Assembly (NCBI RefSeq): GCF_000717345.1
Contig: NZ_JNZA01000030.1
Coordinates: 19,499 to 83,498, forward strand
Source: Streptomyces lydicus
GTDB lineage: Bacteria; Actinomycetota; Actinomycetes; Streptomycetales; Streptomycetaceae
DNA length: 64,000 nucleotides
Direction: 5' to 3'
Part shown: positions 1 through 9,600 of the stretch, in pieces
How positions within the stretch are numbered: the stretch's first letter is position 1
How the letters are laid out: each line of letters opens with the position of its first letter
The notes under the pieces: generated by a model
Told to the model about the DNA's origin: nothing
Seen by the model: the letters and a program-made list of their open reading frames with translations, nothing else
Databases searched by the model: none
Position numbers and translations under genes: made by a program

Positions 1-109
1 CGAGGTCGGCCGCCAGCTCGCTCTCCTTCGGCAGCCGGTCGCCCGGCCGCAGCGCACCGGAGACGATCATGCCTTTGATCTTCTCGATGGCCTCGTCGGT
101 GACCGCCAT
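1..109 (-). CDS. GntR-family transcriptional regulator, N-terminal fragment
   Basis: The gene starts at 109 (ATG on the minus strand, after a GGGGAGG ribosome site) and runs off the left edge, so only 36 codons are visible. The peptide begins MAVTDEAIEKIKGMIVSGAL and continues RPGDRLPKESELAADL. This is the start of the winged-helix DNA-binding domain of GntR/FadR regulators: a first helix, the LRPGDRLP turn and then the recognition helix region. The effector-binding half, and so the ligand, lies outside the window. It is oriented away from the rest of the window and its target cannot be inferred. Confidence 0.8.
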   Translation of the reverse strand, partial: MAVTDEAIEKIKGMIVSGALRPGDRLPKESELAADL

Positions 110-168
110 GCCGACCTCCCCGCTCCCGACCCGCCCGGACACCCGCAGACATCCGATGTCTGGGGCCA

Positions 169-1209
169 TTATGTCCTGCCGGGCCGCCCCCAACCGCTCC
201 GGTACGCCGCCCAGTCCTCCTCGGTGGCCGCGAAATCCACATACAGCGCCATACCGAACCGCGAGCGGCCCGGGTCCTGACGGGTCAGCCCCAGCCGTAT
301 GCCCCGCACCGCGGCCCGCACGGTCTCCGCCGAGGCGTGGTGGCCCATGTCGTCGGTGTGGAAGAACGGCAGCCCCATCAGCAGATCGGTGTGCGGGCCG
401 GTGGCCTCCAGCGCCAGCCGGGTCTGCTGCGCCACATATCCGCCGTACAGGCTCTCGGCCGGCATCCCGGTGTCGTACGACATCAGCGCGATCTGGTCGA
501 CCCGCCGCGCCACCTGCCCGAAGAACCGCTGGGAGAGCCACTTGCGGTGGCCGGTCAGCGCACCGCTGACCCGGTGCAGCCCGGGCAGCGGGTCGATCTG
601 GTGGACCGCCACGGACAGCACGCCGCCCCGTTGGTGCACCGCGGGGCCGAGCCGGTCCAGCAGCCGGAGGTAGTCGGGGTTGTCGGAGTGCAGCGGCTCG
701 ATGTCCAGATGGACCCCGGCGAAGCCGTCCGCCAGCACCTGACGTGCGCTCGCCACGATCGCCGCGCGGGCCCGGGCGTCCGCCAGCCGCAGCCCGCCCC
801 GCTCGCCCGGCCCGTACACCAGCCGGTCGCCCAGCCAGGCGTGCACCCGCACCGACGGCAGCTCGCGGTGCACCGCGGCGATCAGCCAGCGTGCCCGGGG
901 ATAGGCGGTGCGGGCCGGCGGCAGGGTGCCGTCGTGCTCCAACGGCCCGGCGTGGACGTACAGATCACGGATGCCGGTGCCCTCGATGCGGCGGCGCAGC
1001 GCCGCCACGTCGGCGTCGTCCCGCCGCCCGTCCACCCAGGCGTGCCCCAGCCAGAAGGCGTCCCGCCCCCGGGTGGTGGTCTGCGGCGAGGCCGCGCCCG
1101 CGTACTGGGCGCGCAGCGCCGTCCCCGCCACCGTCACCGGCAGTACGACGAGCACGGCGACCGTCCAGGCCGCCCACTTCCCCGCACGCCGCAGGCGTCG
1201 CCGAGCCAT
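169..1209 (-). CDS. Membrane-anchored glycoside-hydrolase-like protein
   Basis: This is a 346-residue protein. I chose the ATG at 1209, which follows a run of G (GGGGGG) suitable as ribosome site; the open frame extends further upstream but that part is low-quality sequence. Residues 1-12 are basic (MARRRLRRAGK) and 13-32 form one hydrophobic segment, so the protein is probably anchored or secreted. The mature part looks like a TIM-barrel hydrolase: GVHLDIEPLHSDNPDY resembles the acidic catalytic strand of GH18-like families, and IALMSYDTGMP resembles the strand with the catalytic-site Tyr/Asp. No substrate can be named from sequence. It lies downstream of glpD but is separated from it by a hairpin at 1349-1382, so it is probably not part of the glycerol operon. 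Confidence 0.6.
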   Translation of the reverse strand: MARRRLRRAGKWAAWTVAVLVVLPVTVAGTALRAQYAGAASPQTTTRGRDAFWLGHAWVDGRRDDADVAALRRRIEGTGIRDLYVHAGPLEHDGTLPPARTAYPRARWLIAAVHRELPSVRVHAWLGDRLVYGPGERGGLRLADARARAAIVASARQVLADGFAGVHLDIEPLHSDNPDYLRLLDRLGPAVHQRGGVLSVAVHQIDPLPGLHRVSGALTGHRKWLSQRFFGQVARRVDQIALMSYDTGMPAESLYGGYVAQQTRLALEATGPHTDLLMGLPFFHTDDMGHHASAETVRAAVRGIRLGLTRQDPGRSRFGMALYVDFAATEEDWAAYRSGWGRPGRT

Positions 1210-1348
1210 CACAGTCCCCCCGTTGCTGATCCCCCACGGCGGATCCCCGGTCGGGATGCCGTGGTGACCATCATGGCAGCCGCCACTGACAGTCACCGCC
1301 ACACCTCGCACGCTCGCCCTCTGTACGCGCTCCGGCCTGCGGATACGG

Positions 1349-1382
1349 CGATGGGACGGCCCCCCCGTGGACCGTCCCATCG
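1349..1382 (-). terminator. Hairpin after glpD (end of glycerol operon)
   Basis: Perfect 11-bp arms CGATGGGACGG and CCGTCCCATCG are separated by a 12-nt C-rich loop. The hairpin lies 36 bp beyond the glpD stop codon. There is no U-tract, as is common for streptomycete terminators. Confidence 0.6.
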
Positions 1383-1417
1383 TCACTCGGCGTGCTGCCG
1401 GCCGCGCCGGCGGGCCG

Positions 1418-3022
1418 TCAGTTCTCCAGCATGCCCTTGACCCTGGCCCGGACGTCCTCCGTGTCCAGACCGCGGATCGTCAGGGTCGTACGGCGGCGCA
1501 GCACGTCGTCGACCGTCTCGGCCCACTCGTTGTCGCGGGCGTAGGCGACCTGCGCCCAGATCTCCGGCGCGTCGGGGTGGATGCGCTCGGCCAGCGCCGG
1601 GTCCTCGTTCGCCAGCCGGGCGATGTCGAAGGACAGCGAGCCGTAGTGGGTGGCGAGGTGACGGGCGGTCTCCGGGGCCATTCGCGGGCCGGGCGTGCCG
1701 CCGTCGACGAGCAGCCGGTGCGCGACCGCGTTGGGGTTGGCGATACCGGGCAGCGGGAGCTTCTTCGGCAGGTGCGCGATCGGCTCCATGTCGTCGGCCA
1801 GCGGGTGGCCGGGCAGCGCGGCGAGCTTGTTCATGACCGTACGGCCGATGTGCCGGAAGGTCGTCCACTTGCCGCCGGCCACCGACAGCATGCCGCCGCT
1901 GCCCTCGGTCACGACCGTCTCGCGCTTGGCCTTGGAGGTGTCGCCGGGGCCGCCGGGCAGCACCCGCAGACCCGCGAAGGAGTACGTGATCAGATCCCGC
2001 GACAGCTGCTGGTCGCGGACGGAGAAGGCGGCCTCGTCCAGAATCTGGGCGGTGTCCTTCTCGGTGACCGCGACATCCGCCGGGTCGCCCTCGAACTCCT
2101 CATCCGTGGTGCCCAGCAGCAGCATGTCCTCCCAGGGGAGGGCGAAGGTGATGCGGTACTTGTCGATCGGCGTGGCCAGCGCGGCCTTCCAGGGCGCGGT
2201 CCGCTTGAGGACCAGGTGCGCGCCCTTCGACAGCCGGATGGAGGGCGCCGCGTTCGGGTCCTCCATCTTGCGCAGGTGGTCCACCCACGGACCGGTGGCG
2301 TTGAGGACCAGGCGGGCGTTGACGCCGAACTCCTCGCCCTCCATGCGGTCCTTCAGCTCCGCACCGGTGACCCGGCCCTGGGTGAAGCGCAGTCCGGTGA
2401 CCTCGGCGTGGTTGAGGACCGTGGCGCCGGCCGCGACCGCGGCACGGACGGTCATCAGGGCCATCCGGGAGTCGTTCATCTGGTCGTCGCCGTAGACGGC
2501 GACGGCCTTGAGGTTCTCGGTCCGCAGCTCGGGCACGTCGCGCTGCGCCTTGGCCGGGGATATGACGTGGCCGACGCCGTCACCGAACGCGGAGAGCGCG
2601 GAGTAGGCGAAGACGCCCGCGCCGAGCTTGGCCGCGCCGTGCGGGCCGCCCTTGTAGACCGGCAGGTAGAAGGTCAGGGGGTTGGCGAGGTGCGGTGCCA
2701 CCTGGCGGGACACCGCACGCCGCTCGAAGTGGTTCTCCGCGACCAGCTTGACCGCGCCGGTCTGCAGGTAGCGCAGACCGCCGTGGAGCAGCTTGGAGGA
2801 GGCGGAGGAGGTGGCGCCGGCGAAGTCACCGGCGTCCACCAGGGCCACCCGCAGCCCGGCCTGCGCGGCGTGCCAGGCAGTGGAGATGCCCAGGATGCCG
2901 CCACCGATCACCAGGAGGTCGTACGTTGCCTTGGAAAGCTGCTCCCGGGTCTCGGCGCGGCTCGCGTGCGAACCGTGGGCCGGGTGCGTCCCGAGTGCCG
3001 GGGCGCTCTGCAGGGTGCTCAT
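1418..3022 (-). CDS. glpD: Aerobic glycerol-3-phosphate dehydrogenase
   Basis: This 534-residue FAD enzyme oxidises glycerol-3-phosphate to dihydroxyacetone phosphate at the membrane and passes electrons to quinone. The start is ATG at 3022, after GAGGAG. The dinucleotide-binding motif YDLLVIGGGILGIST lies near residue 35. It is followed by the FAD-family motif SSASSKLLHGGLRYLQTG and the phosphate-binding region ATGPWVDHLR. The C-terminal cap domain (from about 410) ends in the DDVLRRRTTL motif typical of GlpD. Length is normal. It starts 13 bp after glpK, so it is the third gene of a glpF-glpK-glpD operon and is presumably controlled by GylR with them. Confidence 0.95.
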   Translation of the reverse strand: MSTLQSAPALGTHPAHGSHASRAETREQLSKATYDLLVIGGGILGISTAWHAAQAGLRVALVDAGDFAGATSSASSKLLHGGLRYLQTGAVKLVAENHFERRAVSRQVAPHLANPLTFYLPVYKGGPHGAAKLGAGVFAYSALSAFGDGVGHVISPAKAQRDVPELRTENLKAVAVYGDDQMNDSRMALMTVRAAVAAGATVLNHAEVTGLRFTQGRVTGAELKDRMEGEEFGVNARLVLNATGPWVDHLRKMEDPNAAPSIRLSKGAHLVLKRTAPWKAALATPIDKYRITFALPWEDMLLLGTTDEEFEGDPADVAVTEKDTAQILDEAAFSVRDQQLSRDLITYSFAGLRVLPGGPGDTSKAKRETVVTEGSGGMLSVAGGKWTTFRHIGRTVMNKLAALPGHPLADDMEPIAHLPKKLPLPGIANPNAVAHRLLVDGGTPGPRMAPETARHLATHYGSLSFDIARLANEDPALAERIHPDAPEIWAQVAYARDNEWAETVDDVLRRRTTLTIRGLDTEDVRARVKGMLEN

Positions 3023-3035
3023 GATGTGCTCCTCG

Positions 3036-4577
3036 TCAGCTCTCGTCGTCGAGCCAGCCCATGGTCCGCTCGACGGCCTTGAGCCAGTTCTTGTATTCGC
3101 GGTCACGGGTGGCCGCGTCCATCCGGGGGGTCCATTCGGCGGCCCGGCGCCAGTTGGCGCGCAGCTCGTCGGTGCTGGACCAGAAGCCGACGGCCAGTCC
3201 GGCCGCGTAGGCAGCGCCGAGGCAGGTGGTCTCGGCGACCATCGGGCGCACCACGGGCGCGTCCAGGAAGTCCGAGATGGTCTGCATCAGCAGGTTGTTG
3301 GAGGTCATGCCGCCGTCGACCTTGAGCGCGGTCAGTTCGACGCCGGAGTCCTTGGTCATGGCGTCGGTGATCTCGCGGGTCTGCCAGGCGGTGGCCTCGA
3401 GCACGGCGCGCGCGATGTGCGCCTTGGTGACGTAGCGGGTGAGGCCCGCGATGACACCGCGTGCGTCCGAGCGCCAGTAGGGGGCGAACAGGCCGGAGAA
3501 GGCCGGTACGAAGTAGGCGCCGCCGTTGTCCTCGACCGTGCTGGCGAGGGTCTCGATCTCGGCCGCGCTGTTGATGAGCCCCATCTGGTCGCGCATCCAC
3601 TGGACGAGCGAGCCGGTGACGGCGATGGAGCCTTCCAGGGCGTAGACCGGCTGCTGGTCGCCGATGCGGTAGCCGACGGTGGTCAGCAGGCCGTTGTAGG
3701 AGTTGACCGGCTCGTGGCCGGTGTTCATCAGCATGAAGGTGCCGGTGCCGTACGTGGACTTGGCCTCGCCCTGGTTGAAGCAGGTCTGGCCGAAGAGCGC
3801 GGCCTGCTGGTCCCCGAGCGCCGAGGCGACCGGGACACCGGCCAGCACGCCGCCGGCGGCCTCGCCGTAGACCTCGGCGGAGGACCTGATCTCCGGCAGC
3901 ACGGCGGCCGGGATCTCCATCGAGGTGAGGATCTTCTGGTCCCACTGCAGGTTGTGCAGGTTCATCAGCATCGTGCGCGACGCGTTGGTGACGTCGGTGA
4001 CGTGGTGGCCGCCGTTGACGCCGCCGGTGAGGTTCCAGATGACCCAGGAGTCCATGGTGCCGAAGAGGATCTCGCCGCGCTCGGCGCGCTCGCGCAGGCC
4101 CTCGACGTTGTCGAGCAGCCAGCGGATCTTCGGGCCGGCGAAGTACGACGCCAGCGGCAGACCGGTCTCGCGGCGGAAGCGGTCCTGGCCGACGTTGCGC
4201 CCGAGCTCCTTGCAGAGCGCGTCGGTGCGGGTGTCCTGCCAGACGATGGCGTTGTGGACCGGCTCGCCGGTGTTCTTGTCCCACAGCACGGTGGTCTCGC
4301 GCTGGTTGGTGATGCCGATGGCCTTGACGTCGGCCGCGGTGATCCCGGCCTTCTCGACGGCGCTGTCGACGACCTGCTGGACGTTGGTCCAGATCTCGGC
4401 GGCGTCGTGCTCGACCCAGCCCGGCTTCGGGAAGATCTGCTCGTGTTCCTTCTGGTCGACCGAGACGATCCGGCCGTCCTTGTCGAAGACGATGCAGCGG
4501 CTGGACGTCGTCCCCTGGTCGATGGCGGCAATGAACGGGCCGTGCCCGTGGGAGGAGGTGGTGGGGGTCTCGCTCAT
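3036..4577 (-). CDS. glpK: Glycerol kinase
   Basis: This 513-residue kinase of the FGGY family phosphorylates glycerol to sn-glycerol-3-phosphate. The chosen ATG at 4577 follows TTGGAG; the longer open frame upstream overlaps glpF and is not credible. The N-terminal ATPase motif [16 protein letters not shown], the glycerol-contacting NQRET and VWQDTRT, and the C-terminal FGGY signature region [14 protein letters not shown] are all present. The N-terminus carries a short Ser/Thr/His-rich extension (residues 1-14). It lies 46 bp downstream of glpF and 13 bp upstream of glpD, which indicates one transcript. Confidence 0.96.
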   Translation of the reverse strand: MSETPTTSSHGHGPFIAAIDQGTTSSRCIVFDKDGRIVSVDQKEHEQIFPKPGWVEHDAAEIWTNVQQVVDSAVEKAGITAADVKAIGITNQRETTVLWDKNTGEPVHNAIVWQDTRTDALCKELGRNVGQDRFRRETGLPLASYFAGPKIRWLLDNVEGLRERAERGEILFGTMDSWVIWNLTGGVNGGHHVTDVTNASRTMLMNLHNLQWDQKILTSMEIPAAVLPEIRSSAEVYGEAAGGVLAGVPVASALGDQQAALFGQTCFNQGEAKSTYGTGTFMLMNTGHEPVNSYNGLLTTVGYRIGDQQPVYALEGSIAVTGSLVQWMRDQMGLINSAAEIETLASTVEDNGGAYFVPAFSGLFAPYWRSDARGVIAGLTRYVTKAHIARAVLEATAWQTREITDAMTKDSGVELTALKVDGGMTSNNLLMQTISDFLDAPVVRPMVAETTCLGAAYAAGLAVGFWSSTDELRANWRRAAEWTPRMDAATRDREYKNWLKAVERTMGWLDDES

Positions 4578-4623
4578 GGTGTGCTCCAAGAAGTCTGTGC
4601 GGGCAGCGGGGCGGTCAGGCGGC

Positions 4624-5412
4624 TCAGGCGAACGCCACCTGGTAGAGGCCCCCGGCGATGGCGCCGCCGATGAGCGGGCCGACGACCGGAATCCAGGCGT
4701 AGCCCCAGTCTGAACCGCCCTTGTTCGGCAGCGGCAGCAACGCGTGCACGATTCGCGGACCGAGGTCGCGGACCGGGTTGATGGCGTACCCGGTCGGACC
4801 ACCCAGCGACAGACCGATGCCGGTGACCACCAGTGCGACCAGCAGCGTGCCGATCGTGCCGACGCCCTTGCCGTTGTCGCTCAGCCCGAGGGTGAGGATC
4901 GACAGCACCAGCACCACGGTGGCGATGATCTCGGTGGCGAGGTTCTGCACGGCATTGCGGATCTCCGGGCCGGTGGAGAAGATGCCCAGAACCGGGCCGG
5001 CCTTCGGCGCGGTGGCCTGGTCGACCATGCCCTCGTGGCTGGTGTGATCAGCCAGGACCTCGGGGTCGGTCAGATGCGCGCGGAACTGTCCGTAGTAGAC
5101 GATCCACACGAGCACCGCGCCGATCATGGCGCCGAGCATCTCGCCCGCCAGGTAGACCGGCACCTGGCTCCACTGGATGGCGCCCTTGATGGCGAGGCCC
5201 AGGGTGACGGCCGGGTTGAGGTGTGCGCCGGACTTCGCGGCGATGTAGGCACCCGTGAGGACGGCGAAGCCCCACCCGAAGGCGATGGCGACCCATCCGG
5301 CGTTGAACGCCTTGGAGCGCTTGAAGGTGACGGCGGCGCAGACGCCACCGCCGAGCAAGATCAGAACAGCGGTACCGATGGTCTCGCTGATGAAGATGTC
5401 GGAGCTGGACAC
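4624..5412 (-). CDS. glpF: Glycerol uptake facilitator (aquaglyceroporin)
   Basis: This 262-residue MIP-family channel admits glycerol by diffusion. The start is GTG at 5412, after AAAGGAG. There are six membrane segments and two half-helices with NPA-type motifs: HLNPAVTLG near residue 70 and [12 protein letters not shown] near residue 210. The second has the NPxR variant with Asp (NPVRD) that distinguishes glycerol facilitators from water channels. It is the first gene of the operon with glpK and glpD. Its upstream region holds a putative GylR operator. Confidence 0.95.
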   Translation of the reverse strand: MSSSDIFISETIGTAVLILLGGGVCAAVTFKRSKAFNAGWVAIAFGWGFAVLTGAYIAAKSGAHLNPAVTLGLAIKGAIQWSQVPVYLAGEMLGAMIGAVLVWIVYYGQFRAHLTDPEVLADHTSHEGMVDQATAPKAGPVLGIFSTGPEIRNAVQNLATEIIATVVLVLSILTLGLSDNGKGVGTIGTLLVALVVTGIGLSLGGPTGYAINPVRDLGPRIVHALLPLPNKGGSDWGYAWIPVVGPLIGGAIAGGLYQVAFA

Positions 5413-5525
5413 CCGCGACTCCTTTGTCCTTCGTCCAGGGGAAGGCGAACCCCGGGTCCCGTCCGGTGGTCCGCGCCCTCCGAGAGGGCCGTGATCGATA
5501 CCGGCACTGCCCCACCATAGCGAAT

Positions 5526-5555
5526 ATTGTCGTTAGGTGTTCGACAATGCCGACC
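5526..5555. promoter_or_regulatory. Putative GylR operator in front of glpF
   Basis: A perfect inverted repeat, ATTGTCG - 9 bp - CGACAAT, spans 5526-5548. It overlaps GTTCGACAATGCCGACC at 5539-5555, whose first 12 bases recur in front of gylR at 6427. The site is 114-143 bp upstream of the glpF start. IclR-family regulators such as GylR bind short palindromes of this kind. The assignment is inferred from the shared sequence and the position. Confidence 0.6.
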
Positions 5556-5580
5556 GATGAACGGCAGTTTTGTTCACCGT

Positions 5581-5602
5581 AAGAACCCCGTCAAGGGTTC
5601 TT
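5581..5602 (-). terminator. Terminator of gylR
   Basis: The 8-bp arms AAGAACCC and GGGTTCTT flank a 6-nt loop, about 38 bp beyond the gylR stop codon. It would separate gylR transcripts from the glpFKD unit that follows on the same strand. Confidence 0.6.
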
Positions 5603-5639
5603 TGGCCAAAAACTTAGGTGAACTTAAAGGGCGAAAGGG

Positions 5640-6404
5640 TCAGAATCGCCCTGCGCCAAGATCACGGGACACTGCACGTGCGCAATCCCTCACGGCAGCG
5701 ATGATTTCCGGCCGCAGTTCGCCGTCGAGGCAGACCCGCTCCACCGCTCCCGTGATGCCCACCGCGCCCACCGGCATCCGCCGCCGGTCGTGGATCGGCG
5801 CGGCCACCGACGCCACGCCCTCCCAGGTCTCCTCCACGTCCGCCGCCCAGCCGCGCGCCCGGGCCAGGTCCAGCAGGCCCTCGACGTCCCCGAGGCCGGT
5901 CACCGTGCGCGGGGTGAACGCCTCCCGCTCCGCCTCGACCACCTCGCTGTGCGCCACCGGGTCGTACGCCGAGAGCACCTTGCCCAGTGCCGTGCTGTGC
6001 AGCGGGTGCATCGCGCCCACCTCCAGCACCTGCCGGCTGTCGTCCGGCCGGAAGACGTGGTGCACGATCAGCACGCCCTGCTGGTGCAGCACGCCCAGGT
6101 AGACCGCCTCGCCGCTGGAGCGCGCGAGGTCGTCGGTCCACACCAGGGCCCGGGCCCGCAACTCGTGCACGTCCAGGTAGCTGTTGCCCAGCCGCAGCAG
6201 CTCCGCGCCCAGCTGGTAGCGGCCCGAGGCGGCTTCCTGCTCCACGAAGCCCTCCTGCTGGAGCGTGCGCAGAATGCCGTGCGCGGTGCCCTTGGCCAGC
6301 CCCAGGGAGGAGGAGATGTCGGAGAGCCCCAGCCGCCGCTCCCCTCCTGCGAGCAGCCGCAGCATCGCTGCGGCGCGCTCCAGCGACTGGATGGTGCGTG
6401 CCAT
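5640..6404 (-). CDS. gylR: IclR-family repressor of the glycerol operon
   Basis: This 254-residue regulator has an N-terminal winged helix (residues 1-65, with LSDISSSLGLAKGTAHGILRTL as helix-turn-helix) and a C-terminal IclR effector domain (about 80-250). Conserved effector-domain stretches include MHPLHSTALGKVLSAY and GVASVAAPIHD. In S. coelicolor GylR is the glycerol-inducible regulator of the adjacent facilitator/kinase/dehydrogenase operon and of itself; the same arrangement is seen here. The motif GTTCGACAATGC occurs upstream of both gylR and glpF and is the likely binding site. The start is ATG at 6404, after GGAGG. Confidence 0.93.
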   Translation of the reverse strand: MARTIQSLERAAAMLRLLAGGERRLGLSDISSSLGLAKGTAHGILRTLQQEGFVEQEAASGRYQLGAELLRLGNSYLDVHELRARALVWTDDLARSSGEAVYLGVLHQQGVLIVHHVFRPDDSRQVLEVGAMHPLHSTALGKVLSAYDPVAHSEVVEAEREAFTPRTVTGLGDVEGLLDLARARGWAADVEETWEGVASVAAPIHDRRRMPVGAVGITGAVERVCLDGELRPEIIAAVRDCARAVSRDLGAGRF

Positions 6405-6426
6405 CGGGCAACCTCCGAAGTATGCG

Positions 6427-6443
6427 GTTCGACAATGCTGAAC
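6427..6443. promoter_or_regulatory. Putative GylR operator in front of gylR
   Basis: GTTCGACAATGCTGAAC matches the copy in front of glpF at 15 of 17 positions. It has symmetrical GTTC and GAAC ends. It lies 23 bp upstream of the gylR start codon, a position that suits autoregulation. Confidence 0.6.
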
Positions 6444-6664
6444 GATATCGGTCCATGTCGACTGGAGTCAGCGAGCCGGACGTTCTGGGTGAGCGAAGGG
6501 AGTCTGCCAACGATCACGGATAGTGCACGACAGGGGGGTGGTGGGGTGCTGTCCAGGGCGTGAAACGGGGAACACGTGTACCGGACCGGCAGCTACGCTG
6601 GCCGGGTGCGCCTCCGTAGGCGGGGGCGCAAAGCCGACAGCCGTCGCAACCAGGGAGCACCTCC

Positions 6665-9600
6665 ATGGCCTCGAACACGCCATCGTCCATCAGCCCGTCC
6701 CGCGTCGAATCCCTCAGGGAGGCACTGGCCTCCCGCGTCGTCGTCGCCGACGGAGCGATGGGCACCATGCTGCAGGCCCAGGACCCGACCATGGAGGACT
6801 TCCAGCAGCTGGAGGGCTGCAACGAGATCCTCAACGTCACCCGGCCCGACATCGTCCGTTCCGTGCACGAGGAGTACTTCGCGGTCGGCGTCGACTGCGT
6901 CGAGACCAACACCTTCGGCGCGAACTTCGCCGCACTGGCGGAGTACGACATCCCCGAGCGCGTCTTCGAGCTGTCGGAGTCCGGCGCCCGGATCGCCCGC
7001 GAGGTCGCCGACGAGTTCACCGCCTCCACCGGACAGCAGCGCTACGTGCTCGGCTCCATGGGCCCCGGCACCAAGCTGCCCACCCTGGGCCACGCCCCCT
7101 TCGTCACGCTGCGCGACGCCTACCAGCAGAACGCCGAGGGCATGATCGCCGGCGGCGCCGACGCGCTGCTGGTGGAGACCACCCAGGACCTGCTGCAGAC
7201 CAAGGCCGCCATCCTCGGCGCCCGCCGCGCCCTGAAAGCCACCGGCACCGACCTCCCGGTGATCTGCTCGGTCACCGTCGAGACCACCGGCACCATGCTG
7301 CTCGGCTCCGAGATCGGCGCCGCCCTCACGGCCCTGGAGCCGCTGGGCATCGACATGATCGGCCTGAACTGCGCCACCGGCCCGGCCGAGATGAGCGAGC
7401 ACCTGCGCTACCTCGCCCGCAACTCCCGCATCCCGCTGGCCTGCATGCCCAACGCGGGCCTGCCGGTGCTGGGCAAGGACGGCGCGCACTACCCCCTGAC
7501 CCCCGGCGAGCTGGCCGACGCGCAGGAGACCTTCGTCGCCGAGTACGGCCTCTCCCTGGTCGGCGGCTGCTGCGGTACGACGCCGGAGCACCTGCGCCAG
7601 GTCGTCGAGCGGGTCCGCGGCGCCGTCCCGGCCGAGCGCAACCCCCGCCCCGAGCCGGGCGCCGCCTCGCTCTACCAGACCGTGCCGTTCCGCCAGGACA
7701 CCTCCTACCTGGCCATCGGCGAGCGGACCAACGCCAACGGCTCGAAGAAGTTCCGCGAGGCGATGCTGGAGGGCCGCTGGGACGACTGTGTGGAGATGGC
7801 CCGCGACCAGATCCGCGAGGGCGCCCACATGCTCGACCTGTGCGTCGACTACGTCGGCCGGGACGGCGTCACCGACATGGAGGAGCTGGCGGGCCGCTTC
7901 GCCACCGCCTCCACCCTGCCCATCGTCCTGGACTCCACCGAGCTGGACGTGATCCGGGCCGGCCTGGAGAAGCTCGGCGGCCGGGCCGTCATCAACTCCG
8001 TCAACTACGAGGACGGCGACGGCCCCGAGTCCCGCTTCGCGAAGGTCACCGCGCTGGCGGCCGAGCACGGCGCCGCGCTCATCGCGCTCACCATCGACGA
8101 GGAGGGCCAGGCCCGCTCCGTCGAGCACAAGGTGGCCGTGGCCGAGCGGCTGATCGCCGACCTGACCGGCAACTGGGGCATCCATGAGTCGGACATCCTC
8201 ATCGACTGTCTGACCTTCACCATCTGCACCGGCCAGGAGGAGTCCCGCAAGGACGGCGTCAACACCATCGAGGCCATCCGGGAGCTGAAGAGGCGTCACC
8301 CCGACGTCCAGACCACCCTCGGCCTGTCGAACATCTCCTTCGGCCTCAACCCGGCCGCCCGCATCGTCCTCAACTCCGTCTTCCTGGACGAGTGCGTCAA
8401 GGCCGGCCTGGACTCGGCCATCGTGCACGCCTCGAAGATCCTGCCGATCGCCCGGCTGGAGGAGGAAGAGGTCAAGGCCGCCCTCGACCTCATCCACGAC
8501 CGCCGCAGCGAGGGCTACGACCCGCTGCAGAAGCTGATGGAGCTGTTCGAGGGCGCCACCGCCAAGTCGCTGAAGGCCGGCCGGGCCGAGGAACTGCTCG
8601 CGCTGCCGCTGGAGGAGCGGCTCCGGCGGCGCATCATCGATGGTGAGAAGAACGGCCTGGAAGCCGACCTCGACGAGGCGCTCCAGGAGCGCCCCGCCCT
8701 CGACATCGTCAACGACACCCTCCTGGAGGGCATGAAGGTCGTCGGCGAGCTGTTCGGATCCGGCCAGATGCAGCTGCCGTTCGTGCTCCAGTCCGCCGAG
8801 GTGATGAAGACCGCGGTGGCCTACCTGGAGCCGCACATGGAGAAGTCCGACGACGAGGGCAAGGGCACGATCGTGCTGGCCACCGTCCGCGGCGACGTCC
8901 ACGACATCGGCAAGAACCTCGTCGACATCATCCTGTCCAACAACGGCTACAACGTCGTCAACCTCGGCATCAAGCAGCCGGTCTCGGCCATCCTCGAAGC
9001 CGCCGAGGAGCACCGCGCCGACGTCATCGGCATGTCCGGCCTCCTGGTCAAGTCCACGGTGATCATGAAGGAGAACCTGGAGGAGCTCAACCAGCGCAAG
9101 ATGGCCGCCGACTTCCCGGTGATCCTGGGCGGCGCCGCCCTCACCCGCGCGTACGTCGAGCAGGACCTGCACGAGATCTACGAGGGCGAGGTCCGCTACG
9201 CCCGCGACGCGTTCGAGGGCCTGCGCCTGATGGACGCGCTGATCGCCGTCAAGCGCGGGGTGCCCGGCGCCACCCTCCCCGAGCTCAAGCAGCGCCGGGT
9301 GCCCAAGCGGGACACCGCGGCGCTGGAGGTCGAGGAGCCCGAGGGCGCGGTGCGCTCGGACGTCGCGACCGACAACCCGGTGCCCGCCCCGCCGTTCTGG
9401 GGCACCCGGGTCGTCAAGGGCATCCAGCTCGCGGACTACGCGTCCTGGCTGGACGAGGGCGCGCTGTTCAAGGGCCAGTGGGGCCTCAAGCAGGCGCGCA
9501 CCGGCGAGGGCCCGACGTACGAGGAGCTGGTGGAGACCGAGGGCCGCCCCCGGCTGCGCGGCTGGCTCGACAAGCTCCAGACCGAGAACCTCCTGGAAGC

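Noticed and set aside
6405..6664. Possible cobalamin riboswitch before metH
   Set aside because: I looked for the B12-box and the flanking conserved loops and found neither. A covariance search with the cobalamin model would settle it.
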